A stretch of 46,119 bases of DNA from Anabaena azotica FACHB-119 (GCF_014697625.1 NZ_JACJSG010000058.1:1-46119), one strand, 5' to 3'. Shown: positions 1 to 9,217, counted from the first letter of the stretch. Numbers and translations: made by a program. Notes: generated from the sequence alone by a model not told the origin.

Positions 1-506
1 CTGAGGAAGATACCACATCAGAATTAACCAATATTCAACCTAAAATAACCTCAAATACAGCACCAGAAATTGAAGAGACTCAGCCAACAGAATTGGCAGA
101 AATTCCGCCTGTGTCTACATCAACCTTATCACCACAATCTGAGGAAGATACCACATCAGAATTAACCAATATTCAACCTAAAATAACCTCAAATACAGCA
201 CCAGAAATTGAAGAGACTCAGCCAACAGAATTGGCAGAAATTCCGCCTGTGGCTACATCAACTTTATCACCACAATCTGAGGAAGCATTCACACCAGAGT
301 TAACGAATATTCAATCTAAAATAACCTCAACCACAACACCAGAAATTGAAGAGACTCAGCCAACAGAATTGGCAGAAATTATGCCTGTGGCTACATCAAC
401 CTTATCACCACAATCTGAGGAAGCATTCACACCAGAGTTAACGAATATTCAATCTAAAATAACCTCAGCCACAACACCAGAAATTGAAGAGAATCAGCCA
501 ACAGAA
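1..506 (+). repeat. 138-bp in-frame tandem repeat inside the tape-measure-like gene
   Basis: Units begin at 93, 231, 369 (fourth unit boundary at 507), exactly 138 bp apart, with a partial unit at 1-92. The partial unit and the 93-230 unit are nearly identical in DNA, and the next two form a second subgroup. Each unit encodes 46 residues ending in QPTEL. The exact period keeps the frame, so the copy number can change without breaking the protein. Confidence 0.9.
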
Positions 507-1664
507 TTGGCGGAAATTCAGCCTGGAGTTCCAACACAAGATGCAAATATAATTGAACCAGAGACTGCTGATATACCATTAGCAGATGTCACTGATAAAT
601 TGCCGATTCTCCCCAAGATTACTAACAATGAACAAGCGATTCCATCACAGTCGAGTTTAGTATTCAATAACCTTGATTTATCAAACGCCAATACTTTAGA
701 TATATCAGAAGATACATCTTCTGCAAACAATGTTGACATTGAGCCAGCCGCTATCTTAAATAATTTACCAGCACCTAAAGGTTATGCTACTGGTGGTCAA
801 GTTACCGCTACCTCGGTAGAAAATCATCAACCTGTAGCACCTTCTGATACTGTACCTGCGATGTTGACACCTGGAGAATTTGTCATCAACGCTAAAGACG
901 CACAAAGAAATCTCCAGATTCTTCAGCATATCAACACTGGAGGTTCACCAGAGGAGGTGATATCGCCTAGTTTGGAGGTAACTACTGTCCAAAAACAGGA
1001 AAGCAACTCGTTACCATCTACGACTTTAGTCGATTCTTTTGGGGGGACTCCATTACAACGCCAAAGTGCTGAAACGGATACATTTCCAGAACCGACTCCT
1101 TTGAGTTCTCCTTCCTTGGGTGTGGAAGTCGGGAAACAAAGGCGATCGCTTCTCAACCATCCCCAAGATACAATAGACAACACAACTCATGTTTCTCCAT
1201 CCTCACCCCATTACTCATCGCCTTCCCTGATTTTCCGCAAGACTCATTCAACTCCCAACAGCCAAACCCCCTCTCAATGGTCTAGTGTGGAAGAATTATT
1301 AAATTCTCATCATGATGAGTTGACTAACTTTAACTTTGGTGGTGTAGAGAATAACTGGCAAAATTCCCCATCTTCTCAGTTTGCATCATCCTCAACGCCA
1401 TCACCAATTTTTGCCCAGCGACTTCCTTCACCCCAAGGTTTTGCTAACGGGGGAGAAGTTATCGCACCCGATATCTCAAGGGATATTGCACCTGTTACTG
1501 AGACTATACAAAATCCTTACGCATCTTCACCAACAGAGGGAAATGATGACAAGGATGATGGAAAACTTGAGGCTTTAGCCCAGGAGATTTATTCCAGATT
1601 AAGACAAAGAATCGAAATAGAAAAAGAACGTCAAGGCATATATGTAGGTCGTCTACCTTGGTAA
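3..1664 (+). CDS. Tape-measure-like repeat protein, 5' end outside the window
   Basis: The reading frame is open to the left edge, so the gene starts upstream; the TTG at 93 is only an internal codon. The first 170 or so visible residues are a 46-residue (138-bp) tandem repeat rich in Pro, Thr, Ser and Glu. Further on come two glycine motifs (YATGGQV, FANGGEV); the first is followed by DTVPAMLTPGEFVINAKDA. A DTVPAMLTPGEFVI-type motif is typical of the C-terminal part of phage tail tape-measure proteins and related tail proteins. The C-terminus (about the last 35 residues) is charged and helical. The gene sits 31 bp before the CIS tube-initiator gene, as expected for tail assembly. The likely role is length control or an internal tail component. 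It could instead be a repeat-rich tail protein of another kind, since the diagnostic coiled-coil part is not visible. Confidence 0.6.
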   Translation, partial: EEDTTSELTNIQPKITSNTAPEIEETQPTELAEIPPVSTSTLSPQSEEDTTSELTNIQPKITSNTAPEIEETQPTELAEIPPVATSTLSPQSEEAFTPELTNIQSKITSTTTPEIEETQPTELAEIMPVATSTLSPQSEEAFTPELTNIQSKITSATTPEIEENQPTELAEIQPGVPTQDANIIEPETADIPLADVTDKLPILPKITNNEQAIPSQSSLVFNNLDLSNANTLDISEDTSSANNVDIEPAAILNNLPAPKGYATGGQVTATSVENHQPVAPSDTVPAMLTPGEFVINAKDAQRNLQILQHINTGGSPEEVISPSLEVTTVQKQESNSLPSTTLVDSFGGTPLQRQSAETDTFPEPTPLSSPSLGVEVGKQRRSLLNHPQDTIDNTTHVSPSSPHYSSPSLIFRKTHSTPNSQTPSQWSSVEELLNSHHDELTNFNFGGVENNWQNSPSSQFASSSTPSPIFAQRLPSPQGFANGGEVIAPDISRDIAPVTETIQNPYASSPTEGNDDKDDGKLEALAQEIYSRLRQRIEIEKERQGIYVGRLPW

Positions 1665-1695
1665 AGTATTTAATAATTTTAGGAGCAATATTTTC

Positions 1696-2208
1696 ATGGC
1701 AAACCAAAATCTTGTAAAAGCAAAACTCGTAGCTTATAACGGTGAAGCTCCAGATATTGAATTAATGTTTAATCCTACTGATATTAGCTTTTCCCGAACT
1801 GTAAGTTGGTCAAGTAGTGAAGGGAATAGAGGAACTACTTTACTCCCTAAAGTTAACTTTTCTGGTGTTGAACCTTACAAATTTACTTTAAAACAATTAG
1901 TTTTTGATACTTATGAAACTAAAGAATCAGTAATGAAGAAGTACATAGACACGATAAAGAAGGGCGTAGAAACTATTAATGGTTCCCCAGACCAACGTCC
2001 ACCAGTTTACATATTCACCTGGGGAAGTGAATATTTTTATTGTGTTATCACCAGTTTAACTTACACATTGAATATGTTTTTGAATGATGGCACTCCAGTC
2101 AGGGCAATAGTAGAAATAGCCTTACAGGAAGTAGATAAAAATAATATGCCTGGGGGACGAGAATCAGCTTCTCAAGGGGCGCAGCGTACAGAAGACACTA
2201 GAGTCTAA
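1696..2208 (+). CDS. CIS tube-initiator protein (Afp7/gp53-like, CIS_tube family)
   Basis: This 170-residue protein matches the N-terminal domain of contractile injection system tube proteins, which connect the inner tube to the spike and baseplate hub. Recognisable features are the opening strand KAKLVAYNG, the FNPTDISFSR motif, and the C-terminal AIVEIALQEV strand. Many homologues carry a LysM domain after this point; here the protein ends about 20 residues after the core, so LysM is absent. It is followed after 42 bp by the spike gene and preceded by the tape-measure-like gene, and all are on the same strand, so they are probably cotranscribed. An AGGAG precedes the ATG. Function comes from family resemblance and gene order. 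Confidence 0.88.
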   Translation: MANQNLVKAKLVAYNGEAPDIELMFNPTDISFSRTVSWSSSEGNRGTTLLPKVNFSGVEPYKFTLKQLVFDTYETKESVMKKYIDTIKKGVETINGSPDQRPPVYIFTWGSEYFYCVITSLTYTLNMFLNDGTPVRAIVEIALQEVDKNNMPGGRESASQGAQRTEDTRV

Positions 2209-2250
2209 ATAGGATTAGCAAGAAAAATTTATAAAATCAAGTAAATTATT

Positions 2251-4017
2251 ATGCCAGACCGTAGCCTTTATTTAAGTGAACCTAAAATTCAGATAGAGGG
2301 ACAAGATGCTTCTCCTGAATTAATGAAGGATTTATTACAAATAACTGTAGAAGAAAGCCTTCATTTACCTGCAATGTTTACGTTGGTAATACATAATAGT
2401 TATCTTAGCACAGTTAACCGTGCAGAATACAAAGAGTGGCGACACGACAAGTTATTTAAGATTGGTAATCAAATAAAAATAGGGTTTATTTCTAGTACCA
2501 CTCAAGATAGTAATTTTAAGAAAAAATCGGATAAAAATTTAATTGAAGGAGAAATTACAGGTATAGAAGCTCACTTTAATGAAAAAACAGAAGCCCCTAT
2601 TATTGTGCGGGGTTATGATATATCTCATCGCCTGCATAGAGGGCGTTATAATCGCTCATTCCTCAACCAAATGGATAGCGATATCGTCAGAAAAATAGCT
2701 GGAGAAGTCGGTATACCCACAGGTAAGATAGACTCTAGTGGGGTGAAGCATGAATATGTCTTTCAAGAAAACCAAACTAATATGGAGTTTTTGAGGGAAC
2801 GGGCGGCGCGTATTGGGTATGAACTATTTATTGAGGATGGAAAATTAAATTTTTGTCAGCCACAAAGTAAAAATTCTCTGGATTTGAAATGGCTAGATCA
2901 AATTAGTAAATTTAGCGTCCGCGTTACTAATGCGGAACAAGTAACTTCTGTAGAAGTGCGGAGTTGGGATTATACTAAAAAACAATTGATTACTACAGAA
3001 GCTAAATCAGAAAAAGTAATTACGGAAACGGGAAATGGGAAAGGAAGCGAAACTAGTACAGCATTTAAAGGTAAGCCTCCTAGCCCGAAAATGATAGTTG
3101 TAGATCAACCTGTGGCGACAGAGAACGAAGCCAAAAAGATGGCTCAGGCTTTGTGTGATGAACTCGGAGGAGAATTTGTCTACGCCGATGCTCAAGCCTA
3201 TGGAAACCCGGAAATTCGTCCAGGGCGGATAATTAATCTACAAGGGATGGGCGATCGCTACAATGGTAAATACTATGTTACCGAAACCCGCCACTTTTAC
3301 AGTCAGCGAATCCATACAACAGATTTTAGTGTGCGGGGCTTACGTCCAGGCAACTTATTTTCTACCCTATCCACACAAAAACACCTGCAACCAGGGCAAA
3401 CATTTCTAGTAGGAATTGTCACCAATAATAAAGACCCCAAAGGTTTGGGAAGAGTAAAAGTTAAGTTTCCCACCCTCACCGAAAAAGATGAAAGTGACTG
3501 GGCGAGAGTAGTCGCAATAGGTGCAGGCCCTAATCGTGGTTTTGATTGTTTACCAGAAGTCAACGATGAAGTTTTAGTATGTTTTGAACACGGCGATATC
3601 CATCGTCCTTTTGTACTTGGTGGTGTGTGGAACGGTAAAGACGCACCACCGGAAAAAGTAAACGATTCAGTTACGAAAGCTGTACGATTACGTACCTTTA
3701 AAACTCGTACAGGTCACACCTTACAGTATATCGAAGAAGATAAAGGAGGCAGTAAAGCAGGTATCCGTTTAGAAACGACTAATGGTCACAAAATATATCT
3801 CAATGATAGTGATAAATTCATAGAGATTAAAACCACTGGTGGTCATACCATTAAAATGGATGACAAAAGTAAATCAATTACGATAGAAACCACAGGTGGA
3901 CATAGCATCAAAATGAACGATGGAGGTAATTCAGTTGCTATTAAATCAACAGGCAATCTCGATATTAACGCTACTGGTGTAATTACCATCAAAGGTTCCT
4001 TAATTAAACTCAATTAA
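2251..4017 (+). CDS. VgrG-like central spike protein (Afp8-like)
   Basis: This 588-residue protein has the layout of a CIS spike trimer subunit. Residues about 1-360 form the gp27-like hub (for example RGYDISHRLHRGRYNRSF and the MEFLRERAARIGYELF segment). An OB-fold of the gp5 type follows at about 385-465 (VGIVTNNKDPKGLGRVKVKF, then GDIHRPFVLGGVWNG). The rest is a beta-helix of repeated G-H-x-I-K-M strands (TTGGHTIKMDD, TTGGHSIKMND). It should cap the tube and pierce the target membrane with the PAAR tip encoded just downstream. The length is normal for the family and no lysozyme domain or C-terminal effector extension is present. Confidence 0.93.
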   Translation: MPDRSLYLSEPKIQIEGQDASPELMKDLLQITVEESLHLPAMFTLVIHNSYLSTVNRAEYKEWRHDKLFKIGNQIKIGFISSTTQDSNFKKKSDKNLIEGEITGIEAHFNEKTEAPIIVRGYDISHRLHRGRYNRSFLNQMDSDIVRKIAGEVGIPTGKIDSSGVKHEYVFQENQTNMEFLRERAARIGYELFIEDGKLNFCQPQSKNSLDLKWLDQISKFSVRVTNAEQVTSVEVRSWDYTKKQLITTEAKSEKVITETGNGKGSETSTAFKGKPPSPKMIVVDQPVATENEAKKMAQALCDELGGEFVYADAQAYGNPEIRPGRIINLQGMGDRYNGKYYVTETRHFYSQRIHTTDFSVRGLRPGNLFSTLSTQKHLQPGQTFLVGIVTNNKDPKGLGRVKVKFPTLTEKDESDWARVVAIGAGPNRGFDCLPEVNDEVLVCFEHGDIHRPFVLGGVWNGKDAPPEKVNDSVTKAVRLRTFKTRTGHTLQYIEEDKGGSKAGIRLETTNGHKIYLNDSDKFIEIKTTGGHTIKMDDKSKSITIETTGGHSIKMNDGGNSVAIKSTGNLDINATGVITIKGSLIKLN

Positions 4018-4028
4018 TTTCATTAACA

Positions 4029-4059
4029 ATTCAAAATTCAAAATTCAAAATTCAAAATT
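4029..4059. repeat. Heptad array TTCAAAA, about 4 copies
   Basis: Perfect 7-bp tandem repeat just after the spike gene. It belongs to the STRR class common in heterocystous cyanobacteria. Confidence 0.85.
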
Positions 4060-4071
4060 AAAGACATTTTT

Positions 4072-4194
4072 AGGACTTACGCAACTGGCAGATTTTTTCT
4101 GTAGGGTGTGTGACGCTCTTAAAATATTTGAATGTAGTAATGAGACTTGTAGCGTCACGCACCAACCACCAATTGTGACACTTGCGTAAGTCCT
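4072..4194. mobile_element. MITE-like element, 123 bp, 13-bp terminal inverted repeats
   Basis: The ends AGGACTTACGCAA (4072-4084) and TTGCGTAAGTCCT (4182-4194) are perfect inverted repeats. There is no coding capacity between them, and an internal inverted pair (GTGACGCT / AGCGTCAC) suggests a folded stem. This fits a non-autonomous DNA transposon derivative. The parent transposase is not in the window. Confidence 0.75.
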
Positions 4195-4371
4195 GATTTT
4201 CAGTCGGGGATTTAAACCCCGAATGAAACTGATACCACGTATAGACGTAGGGGTCTTAAACCCTTTTATTTACGATAAAATCTCCGCGCCCCTCTGGGTT
4301 AAAAAAGTTTTTCTTTGAGGACTAAAGTCCTCACTACAAACTCACTCTTTTGTCTGGATCATGATTTAATT
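4195..4371. repeat. Dispersed palindromic repeats upstream of the PAAR gene
   Basis: Short palindromes such as CGGGGATTTAAACCCCG (4205-4221) and AGGACTAAAGTCCT (about 4318-4331) fill this stretch. A near copy of the second occurs at about 20175-20190. They look like the small dispersed repeats of Nostocales. No gene is seen here. Confidence 0.6.
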
Positions 4372-4884
4372 ATGTCCAAAGCAGCCGCCAGAATTACCGA
4401 TAACGTAGCCCATCCCCTACCCCCAGTATTAACAGGAGGCCCCGGTAGCCCTAACGTACTCATTGGCAATTTACCAGCATGGCGGGGGATACCTGCAACC
4501 GCCGTTCCCGCTTTACAATCTGCCAAACAAGCATCTGATATCGCTATCCAAACAGCTGAAGCTGCGACCAAAGCCGCAGCAGGTACTCCCGGCGCACCCG
4601 CCGCCCTAGCGGCTGAACAAACCGCCAAAGCCACAGCCGCCACCACCATGAGTAGCATGATATCTGCTGCTGCTGCTGCCTCTGCCCCCTCTATGGCGGA
4701 TATTCATCAATGTGCTACTCCCTTACCTATCCCTCCCCACGGGCCTGGTGTGGTAATTGATGGTAGTAAAACAGTCTTAATTAATGGTTTACCCGCCTGT
4801 CGCATGGGTGACACCATTCTGGAAGCATTGGGGCCTACTAATAAAATTATGAAAGGAGATTTTACGGTTTTGATTGGTGGTTGA
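4372..4884 (+). CDS. PAAR-domain spike-tip protein with an Ala-rich insertion
   Basis: The protein forms the sharp tip of the CIS spike. Residues 1-40 carry the first half of a PAAR fold (AAARITD ... GSPNVLIGNLPAW). Residues 109-170 carry the rest (ADIHQC, PPHGPGVV, SKTVLINGLPACRMGDTI), with His/Cys positions suited to the tip metal site. Between them lies a helical Ala/Thr-rich insert of about 60 residues. I chose the ATG at 4372 (MSKAAARITD) over the upstream ATG at 4315, because the extra 19 residues come from palindromic repeat DNA and do not look like protein. The gene follows the spike gene after a MITE-containing gap, and product 170 residues long. Confidence 0.9.
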   Translation: MSKAAARITDNVAHPLPPVLTGGPGSPNVLIGNLPAWRGIPATAVPALQSAKQASDIAIQTAEAATKAAAGTPGAPAALAAEQTAKATAATTMSSMISAAAAASAPSMADIHQCATPLPIPPHGPGVVIDGSKTVLINGLPACRMGDTILEALGPTNKIMKGDFTVLIGG

Positions 4885-5113
4885 TGGGACTGGGGATTAT
4901 CAAATATAGTTCGACTTTTGGCGAATAGGCGTGGGCTTGGTGTATCTGTATCTTTTTAATAGATGTCATAGCTCATATAGGAAGCCGATTTGATTTCTGT
5001 ATCCCTTAAGGGAGCGTAGTGGGCAATGCCCACCAAAACCATGATACGGTGGGCTGTCCCCTGTCCCCTGTCCCCTGTCCCCTGCTATATATCTTTCTTA
5101 ATTTTTAATTAAT
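4885..5113. repeat. Intergenic stretch with CTGTCCC heptads
   Basis: Contains a small palindrome (TGGGCAATGCCCA near 5020) and four CTGTCCC heptads at 5054-5084. No gene is seen. The baseplate wedge gene begins 29 bp after the array. Confidence 0.7.
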
Positions 5114-5527
5114 ATGGTTTATGGTCAGCGAAAAGATTATCTAGGAACTGGTTGGGCTTTTCCCTTGCAGTTGAGTTTGCAAGGGGGAATTAAAACCAGT
5201 AGTGAAGAGCAAAAAGTTAGAGAGTCTATTTGGATTATTCTGCGGACGGGAGTTGGTGAGCGCGTTTATCGACCTAATTTTGGTTCGCGCTTGTCGGAGT
5301 TGGCGTTTGCACCATTGAATACTGATACTCTGTTGCGAATTCGTCTCTACGTCTTGGAAGCTTTGGAGGTGTGGGAACCACGCATTATTGTTGATGAAGT
5401 TCTGACCGAACCCGATCCTATACGTGGCAGAGTGAACATCATCATCAATTATCGGTTGAAGGATTTTGCTGATATCTATAACTTTGTTTATCCATTCTAT
5501 TTGCTGGCGGCTGGAGAGGAACTGTGA
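5114..5527 (+). CDS. gp25-like baseplate wedge protein (Afp9-like)
   Basis: This 137-residue protein belongs to the GPW/gp25 family, which joins the baseplate wedge to the first sheath ring and is needed to start sheath assembly. The segment LGTGWAFPLQL near the N-terminus, the central VRESIWIILRTGVGERVYRP and NFGSRL are the usual signatures. Length is typical. Its end overlaps the start of the next gene (5524) by 4 bp, which suggests translational coupling with the J-like baseplate protein. Confidence 0.93.
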   Translation: MVYGQRKDYLGTGWAFPLQLSLQGGIKTSSEEQKVRESIWIILRTGVGERVYRPNFGSRLSELAFAPLNTDTLLRIRLYVLEALEVWEPRIIVDEVLTEPDPIRGRVNIIINYRLKDFADIYNFVYPFYLLAAGEEL

Positions 5528-7725
5528 AATTCGACTTTTTGCCACAATTACCTTCTTCTAACTTAGACGATCGCACTTTCGATGACTTGGTAGAAGAAAG
5601 CATCATGCGTATCCCTCGCTACTGTCCCGAATGGACAGACCATAACCTTAGCGACCCTGGAATCACGCTGATTGAGTTATTTGCTTGGTTAACTGACCAA
5701 ATGTTACTCAGGTTTAACCAAGTACCCCGAAAAAATTATGTAGCTTTTTTAGAATTACTCGGTATTCGTCTCCAACCACCAGCCCCAGCACATACAGAAT
5801 TAACCTTTTATTTAAGTTCTGACCTACCCGAAGCCTACACCATTCCCGCAGGTCTGGAAGCTTCCACGGTACGGACTGAAACCACCCCAGCTATTACCTT
5901 TAGTACTGATTCTCCCCTGATCATCGGTAAACCGCAGATTCAGCACTTTTTAACTTCTCAAACCACCGAAGATATTCCCCAATCTCTGCGCGAAAGGCTG
6001 GCTAATGTCTGGACTCGTCAACCCAATGGCTTGTGGGCGGGGAGTGAACAACCTATATATAGTCAACAACCCCAACCGGGAAATTGTTTTTATTTAGTGA
6101 TAAATTCTGATGATTCCTTGGATGGGAATGTGTTAGAAATTACCTTCCAAGGTGCAGCAGCCACCCCCACAGGAATTAACCCTAATCAACCGCCCCGCAC
6201 TTGGGAAGCCTGGGATGGAGAAAATTGGCAACCAGTCTTATTAAAGGAAGCCGACGACTATACCAAGGGTTTCAGCTTTTATGAAATTGAACAACAGGGT
6301 ACTAATCCCGCCCAAGGTGCTGATGTGCGCCTGCATTTACCGCAGACTTGGCCAGTAACTACCTTCACCGTATATCGCGGTCGCTGGCTACGCTGTCGCT
6401 TGACTCCCCCAGGCGCAAATCAAGAAGGTTACAACCGTCCGCCACAAATCACTGGGTTAGCGGTGCGGTCAATTGGTGGGACTGTCAGGGCTACCCACAG
6501 CACCCTGATTCAAGATGAACGGTTGGGAATTAGTAATGGTAAACCAGGACAGAGTTTTCAGTTACTGATGCCACCAGTGTTAGAACGGCGCGAAAATGAG
6601 TATATCGTGGTCACTCCCCCTGGTGGTTTACCGCAAACTTGGCAGGAAGTGAGGGATTTTGCCGACTCTAGCCCCCAAGACCTGCATTACACCCTTGATT
6701 CCATCACCGGAACTGTGCAGTTTGGGCCGTTGATTCGTGAACCTGGACAACTCAAACGCCAAACGAAAGTGCGATCGCGCATTCAAGAATCCACCAATAC
6801 AGATGAAACCGTTGTCCAAGCTAGTGACCTAGATAACGCCCAAGAACATCAATACGGGGCTGTACCGCCCAGGGGTGCAGAAATTAGAATGTTAGCCTAT
6901 CGTACTGGTGGCGGTAGGGAAGGTAATGTGCAAAGTGGCTCAATTCAGTTTTTAAAGTCTGCCTATCCCTATGTAGCTAGTGTAATTAATTACCAGCCAG
7001 CGATTAACGGTGCAGATGGAGAATCTTTAGAACAGGCGGTGATAAGAGCGCCGCGCATCTTGCGTACCCGCGATCGCGCCATTACAGCCGAAGATTTTGA
7101 GATATTAGCACAACAAGGTGGTGCAGGTGCGATCGCCAGAGTACGTTGTTTACCCGCCAGCGCCACTAGACAAGCCGGCACAGTCGGTTTACTCATTGTC
7201 CCCTATGCCAATACAGATGGCATTGAACTAGGCGAAGGTATCGCCCCACAACAGTTTGCCATCAGTCCAGCGCTACAAGAACAAGTCCTTAAATATTTGG
7301 ATGAGCGAAGATTACTAGGAGTACAAGTACAACTACAAGAACCAGAATACGTAGGCGTTTCTGTACAAGCCGAGGTAGTTTTAGAACCTGCCTATAATAA
7401 CCCTCTAGCCAGAACAGAAATTTTACGTAACCTGAGAATGACTCTGTATAAATATTTAAATCCTCTCACGGGCGGTATGGAGGGTAAAGGCTGGCCTTTT
7501 GGAAGACCCGTCTACATATCAGAGATTATGGTTTTACTGCAACAAACCCCTGGTGTGCGACATTTAGAGTCAGTGTTACTATTTGCCATCCGCAAGCAAG
7601 GGGATACATGGAGAAGACAATCTTCACCAGAACAAATAATAGACCCTGGCAGTCAAGGTTTAATCTGTTCTTGGGCTGATACGAGTCTGCGTTCCAGTCA
7701 TGATATCCAAATTAGCAATCGTTAA
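5524..7725 (+). CDS. Baseplate J-like protein (Afp11-like)
   Basis: This 733-residue protein is a large wedge subunit of the CIS baseplate. The N-terminus has the conserved LDDRTFDDLVEE, RYCPEWTDHN and DPGITLIELFAWLTDQ motifs found in putative baseplate assembly proteins. The second half (about 430-700) is J-like, with RAPRILRTRDRAITAEDFE and a late PVYISEIMVLLQQTPGV motif. It starts with GTG at 5524, four bases before the end of the gp25-like gene, so the two are probably translated together. HIP1 sites lie inside the gene. The product should pair with the I-like protein encoded at 7946. Confidence 0.92.
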   Translation: MKFDFLPQLPSSNLDDRTFDDLVEESIMRIPRYCPEWTDHNLSDPGITLIELFAWLTDQMLLRFNQVPRKNYVAFLELLGIRLQPPAPAHTELTFYLSSDLPEAYTIPAGLEASTVRTETTPAITFSTDSPLIIGKPQIQHFLTSQTTEDIPQSLRERLANVWTRQPNGLWAGSEQPIYSQQPQPGNCFYLVINSDDSLDGNVLEITFQGAAATPTGINPNQPPRTWEAWDGENWQPVLLKEADDYTKGFSFYEIEQQGTNPAQGADVRLHLPQTWPVTTFTVYRGRWLRCRLTPPGANQEGYNRPPQITGLAVRSIGGTVRATHSTLIQDERLGISNGKPGQSFQLLMPPVLERRENEYIVVTPPGGLPQTWQEVRDFADSSPQDLHYTLDSITGTVQFGPLIREPGQLKRQTKVRSRIQESTNTDETVVQASDLDNAQEHQYGAVPPRGAEIRMLAYRTGGGREGNVQSGSIQFLKSAYPYVASVINYQPAINGADGESLEQAVIRAPRILRTRDRAITAEDFEILAQQGGAGAIARVRCLPASATRQAGTVGLLIVPYANTDGIELGEGIAPQQFAISPALQEQVLKYLDERRLLGVQVQLQEPEYVGVSVQAEVVLEPAYNNPLARTEILRNLRMTLYKYLNPLTGGMEGKGWPFGRPVYISEIMVLLQQTPGVRHLESVLLFAIRKQGDTWRRQSSPEQIIDPGSQGLICSWADTSLRSSHDIQISNR

Positions 7726-7945
7726 ACAGTTATCAGTTATCAGTTATCAGTTAACAGGTGACAGGTGACAGGTGACAGGTGACAGGTGACAGGTGACAGG
7801 TGACAGTTGTTATTCTCCTCTGCTCCTCTGCTCCTCTGCTCCGTTCCCCTCCTGGGAGGGGCTAGGGGTGGGTTGCTCCTCTGCTCCCCTGCTCCCCCAT
7901 CTCCCCCCACTCCCCCATCTCCCCCCACTCCCCAGGTGACATCCT
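7726..7945. repeat. Heptad arrays TTATCAG and GGTGACA, with a dispersed CTCCTCTG repeat
   Basis: TTATCAG heptads (7728-7751) are followed by about seven GGTGACA heptads up to 7806, then a pyrimidine-rich stretch. The segment around 7843-7888 recurs at about 24925-24969 and, inverted, at 21252-21280. No gene is seen. The stretch separates the two large baseplate genes. Confidence 0.85.
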
Positions 7946-8977
7946 ATGGTGCAAAGTCGTTCTAGTCCTGCTGTTCGCATTAACTTAACTCCGATGCAAA
8001 TACCGGAGGCTGTACCCGGCGCAGGGTTAGCATTTACCAAGCCGGACAGCATGGATGCAACAGCCCAGAGTTTGGTTCTGCATCCAGGGGAACCTAGTGA
8101 GATGATTGTGCAAGTGCAGAACTTAGAACAACGTCCTATTAGGGTGAGTATAAAGGTTGAAGGTAACTTTCCTGTTGATTGGTGTCAAATTGGTACAGAA
8201 GGTCGGGAAATCCCACCAAGAGGACAGATGGATGCTGTTCTCTATTTCACTGTTCCCGCTAGCTTTTTTGAGGATCAACAGGCGATTATCCCTGGACAAA
8301 AAGATAAATTAAACCTTGACTTTCGCAGCTTAGTGGCGATCGCAATTGACTCAGGAACAGACGCAGAACAAATCCAGCACAGCGATTATTTTAATTTATA
8401 TGTCCGCCCCCACAGTGCCTACATGGAATTTTTGCCCGTTTTATATCGGGAAGTAGACTTTATTGGTCGCTTCATGAAGATATTTGAACAGGCTTATCAA
8501 CCAGCCATTGATAGTTTTAACGTCATGTGGGCAAACCTTGACCCATTGACAGCACCAAAAGCATTATTACCATTTTTAGCGCACTGGGTAGGGTGGCAAA
8601 TAGATTCCGTTTGGGATTTAGATCAACAACGCCGTTTAATTCGCCGTGCAGTTGAACTTTATCGTTGGCGAGGAACTCGTAAAGGGTTACGGTTATATTT
8701 GCATCTTTATACAGGCTTACCTTTAGATGAGGATATAGCTAACGAAACTGACAAACATATTAGTATTACCGAACCTTTCGGCCCTAGTTTTATTTTAGGA
8801 ACAGCACAATTAGGTAGTGCAGTTTTAGCAGGTGGTCAAGCATATAATTTTCGAGTTTGCTTGCGTCCTCACCATCCTAATATACACCTTAATGAGCAAT
8901 TAATTCGCCGAATTATTGATCAAGAAAAACCCGCTTTTTGTACTTATGAATTAATTATAGAAAATTTCTCGAATTAA
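7946..8977 (+). CDS. Phage tail protein I-like baseplate protein (Afp12-like) with N-terminal extension
   Basis: The C-terminal 190 residues match the P2 gpI-like tail protein family: YLEFLP-type motif (AYMEFLPVLYREVDF), then LLPFLAHWVGWQID and RRLIRRAVELYRWRGTRKGLRLYL. The N-terminal 150 residues form a separate, probably beta-sandwich domain (PIRVSIKVEGNFPVDWC, then PPRGQMDAVLYFTVP). In the published thylakoid-anchored CIS, extensions of baseplate and fibre components mediate anchoring; whether this domain does so is inference. The product should complete the wedge with the J-like and gp25-like proteins. Confidence 0.9.
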   Translation: MVQSRSSPAVRINLTPMQIPEAVPGAGLAFTKPDSMDATAQSLVLHPGEPSEMIVQVQNLEQRPIRVSIKVEGNFPVDWCQIGTEGREIPPRGQMDAVLYFTVPASFFEDQQAIIPGQKDKLNLDFRSLVAIAIDSGTDAEQIQHSDYFNLYVRPHSAYMEFLPVLYREVDFIGRFMKIFEQAYQPAIDSFNVMWANLDPLTAPKALLPFLAHWVGWQIDSVWDLDQQRRLIRRAVELYRWRGTRKGLRLYLHLYTGLPLDEDIANETDKHISITEPFGPSFILGTAQLGSAVLAGGQAYNFRVCLRPHHPNIHLNEQLIRRIIDQEKPAFCTYELIIENFSN

Positions 8978-9088
8978 TATTCACTCTTCAATTTTCACCA
9001 GTGAACAGTAAACAGTTATCAGTTAAATAGGAAAGTGAAACACCACACCTATTGGTAAAAAGCGTATTTTGGCGCTTCTTATTCCCTT

Positions 9089-9193
9089 ATATCTTGCACC
9101 TTCTCAATAAGCATATGGTGGGCAATGCCCACCCTACGAAATAATAAGGGTTTTAGGCTTTGATTTTCGCAATAATCTAATGGTGCAAGATAT
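9089..9193. mobile_element. MITE-like element, copy 1 (12-bp inverted ends)
   Basis: Ends ATATCTTGCACC (9089-9100) and GGTGCAAGATAT (9182-9193) are inverted repeats. A close relative of the same length and internal order (CTTCTCAATAAGC ... CCCACCCTACGAAAT ... ATAAGGGTTT) is at 40900-41001, so this is a dispersed non-coding element. Confidence 0.8.
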
Positions 9194-9217
9194 GAGTTCC
9201 CCACAATAAGCCTCTTC

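Noticed and set aside
93..98. TTG at 93 as a gene start
   Set aside because: The frame and the 138-bp repeat continue upstream to the window edge; it is an internal codon of a partial gene.
4315..4371. N-terminal extension of the PAAR protein from ATG 4315
   Set aside because: The added residues come from palindromic repeat DNA and do not resemble any PAAR N-terminus; ATG 4372 gives the normal start.
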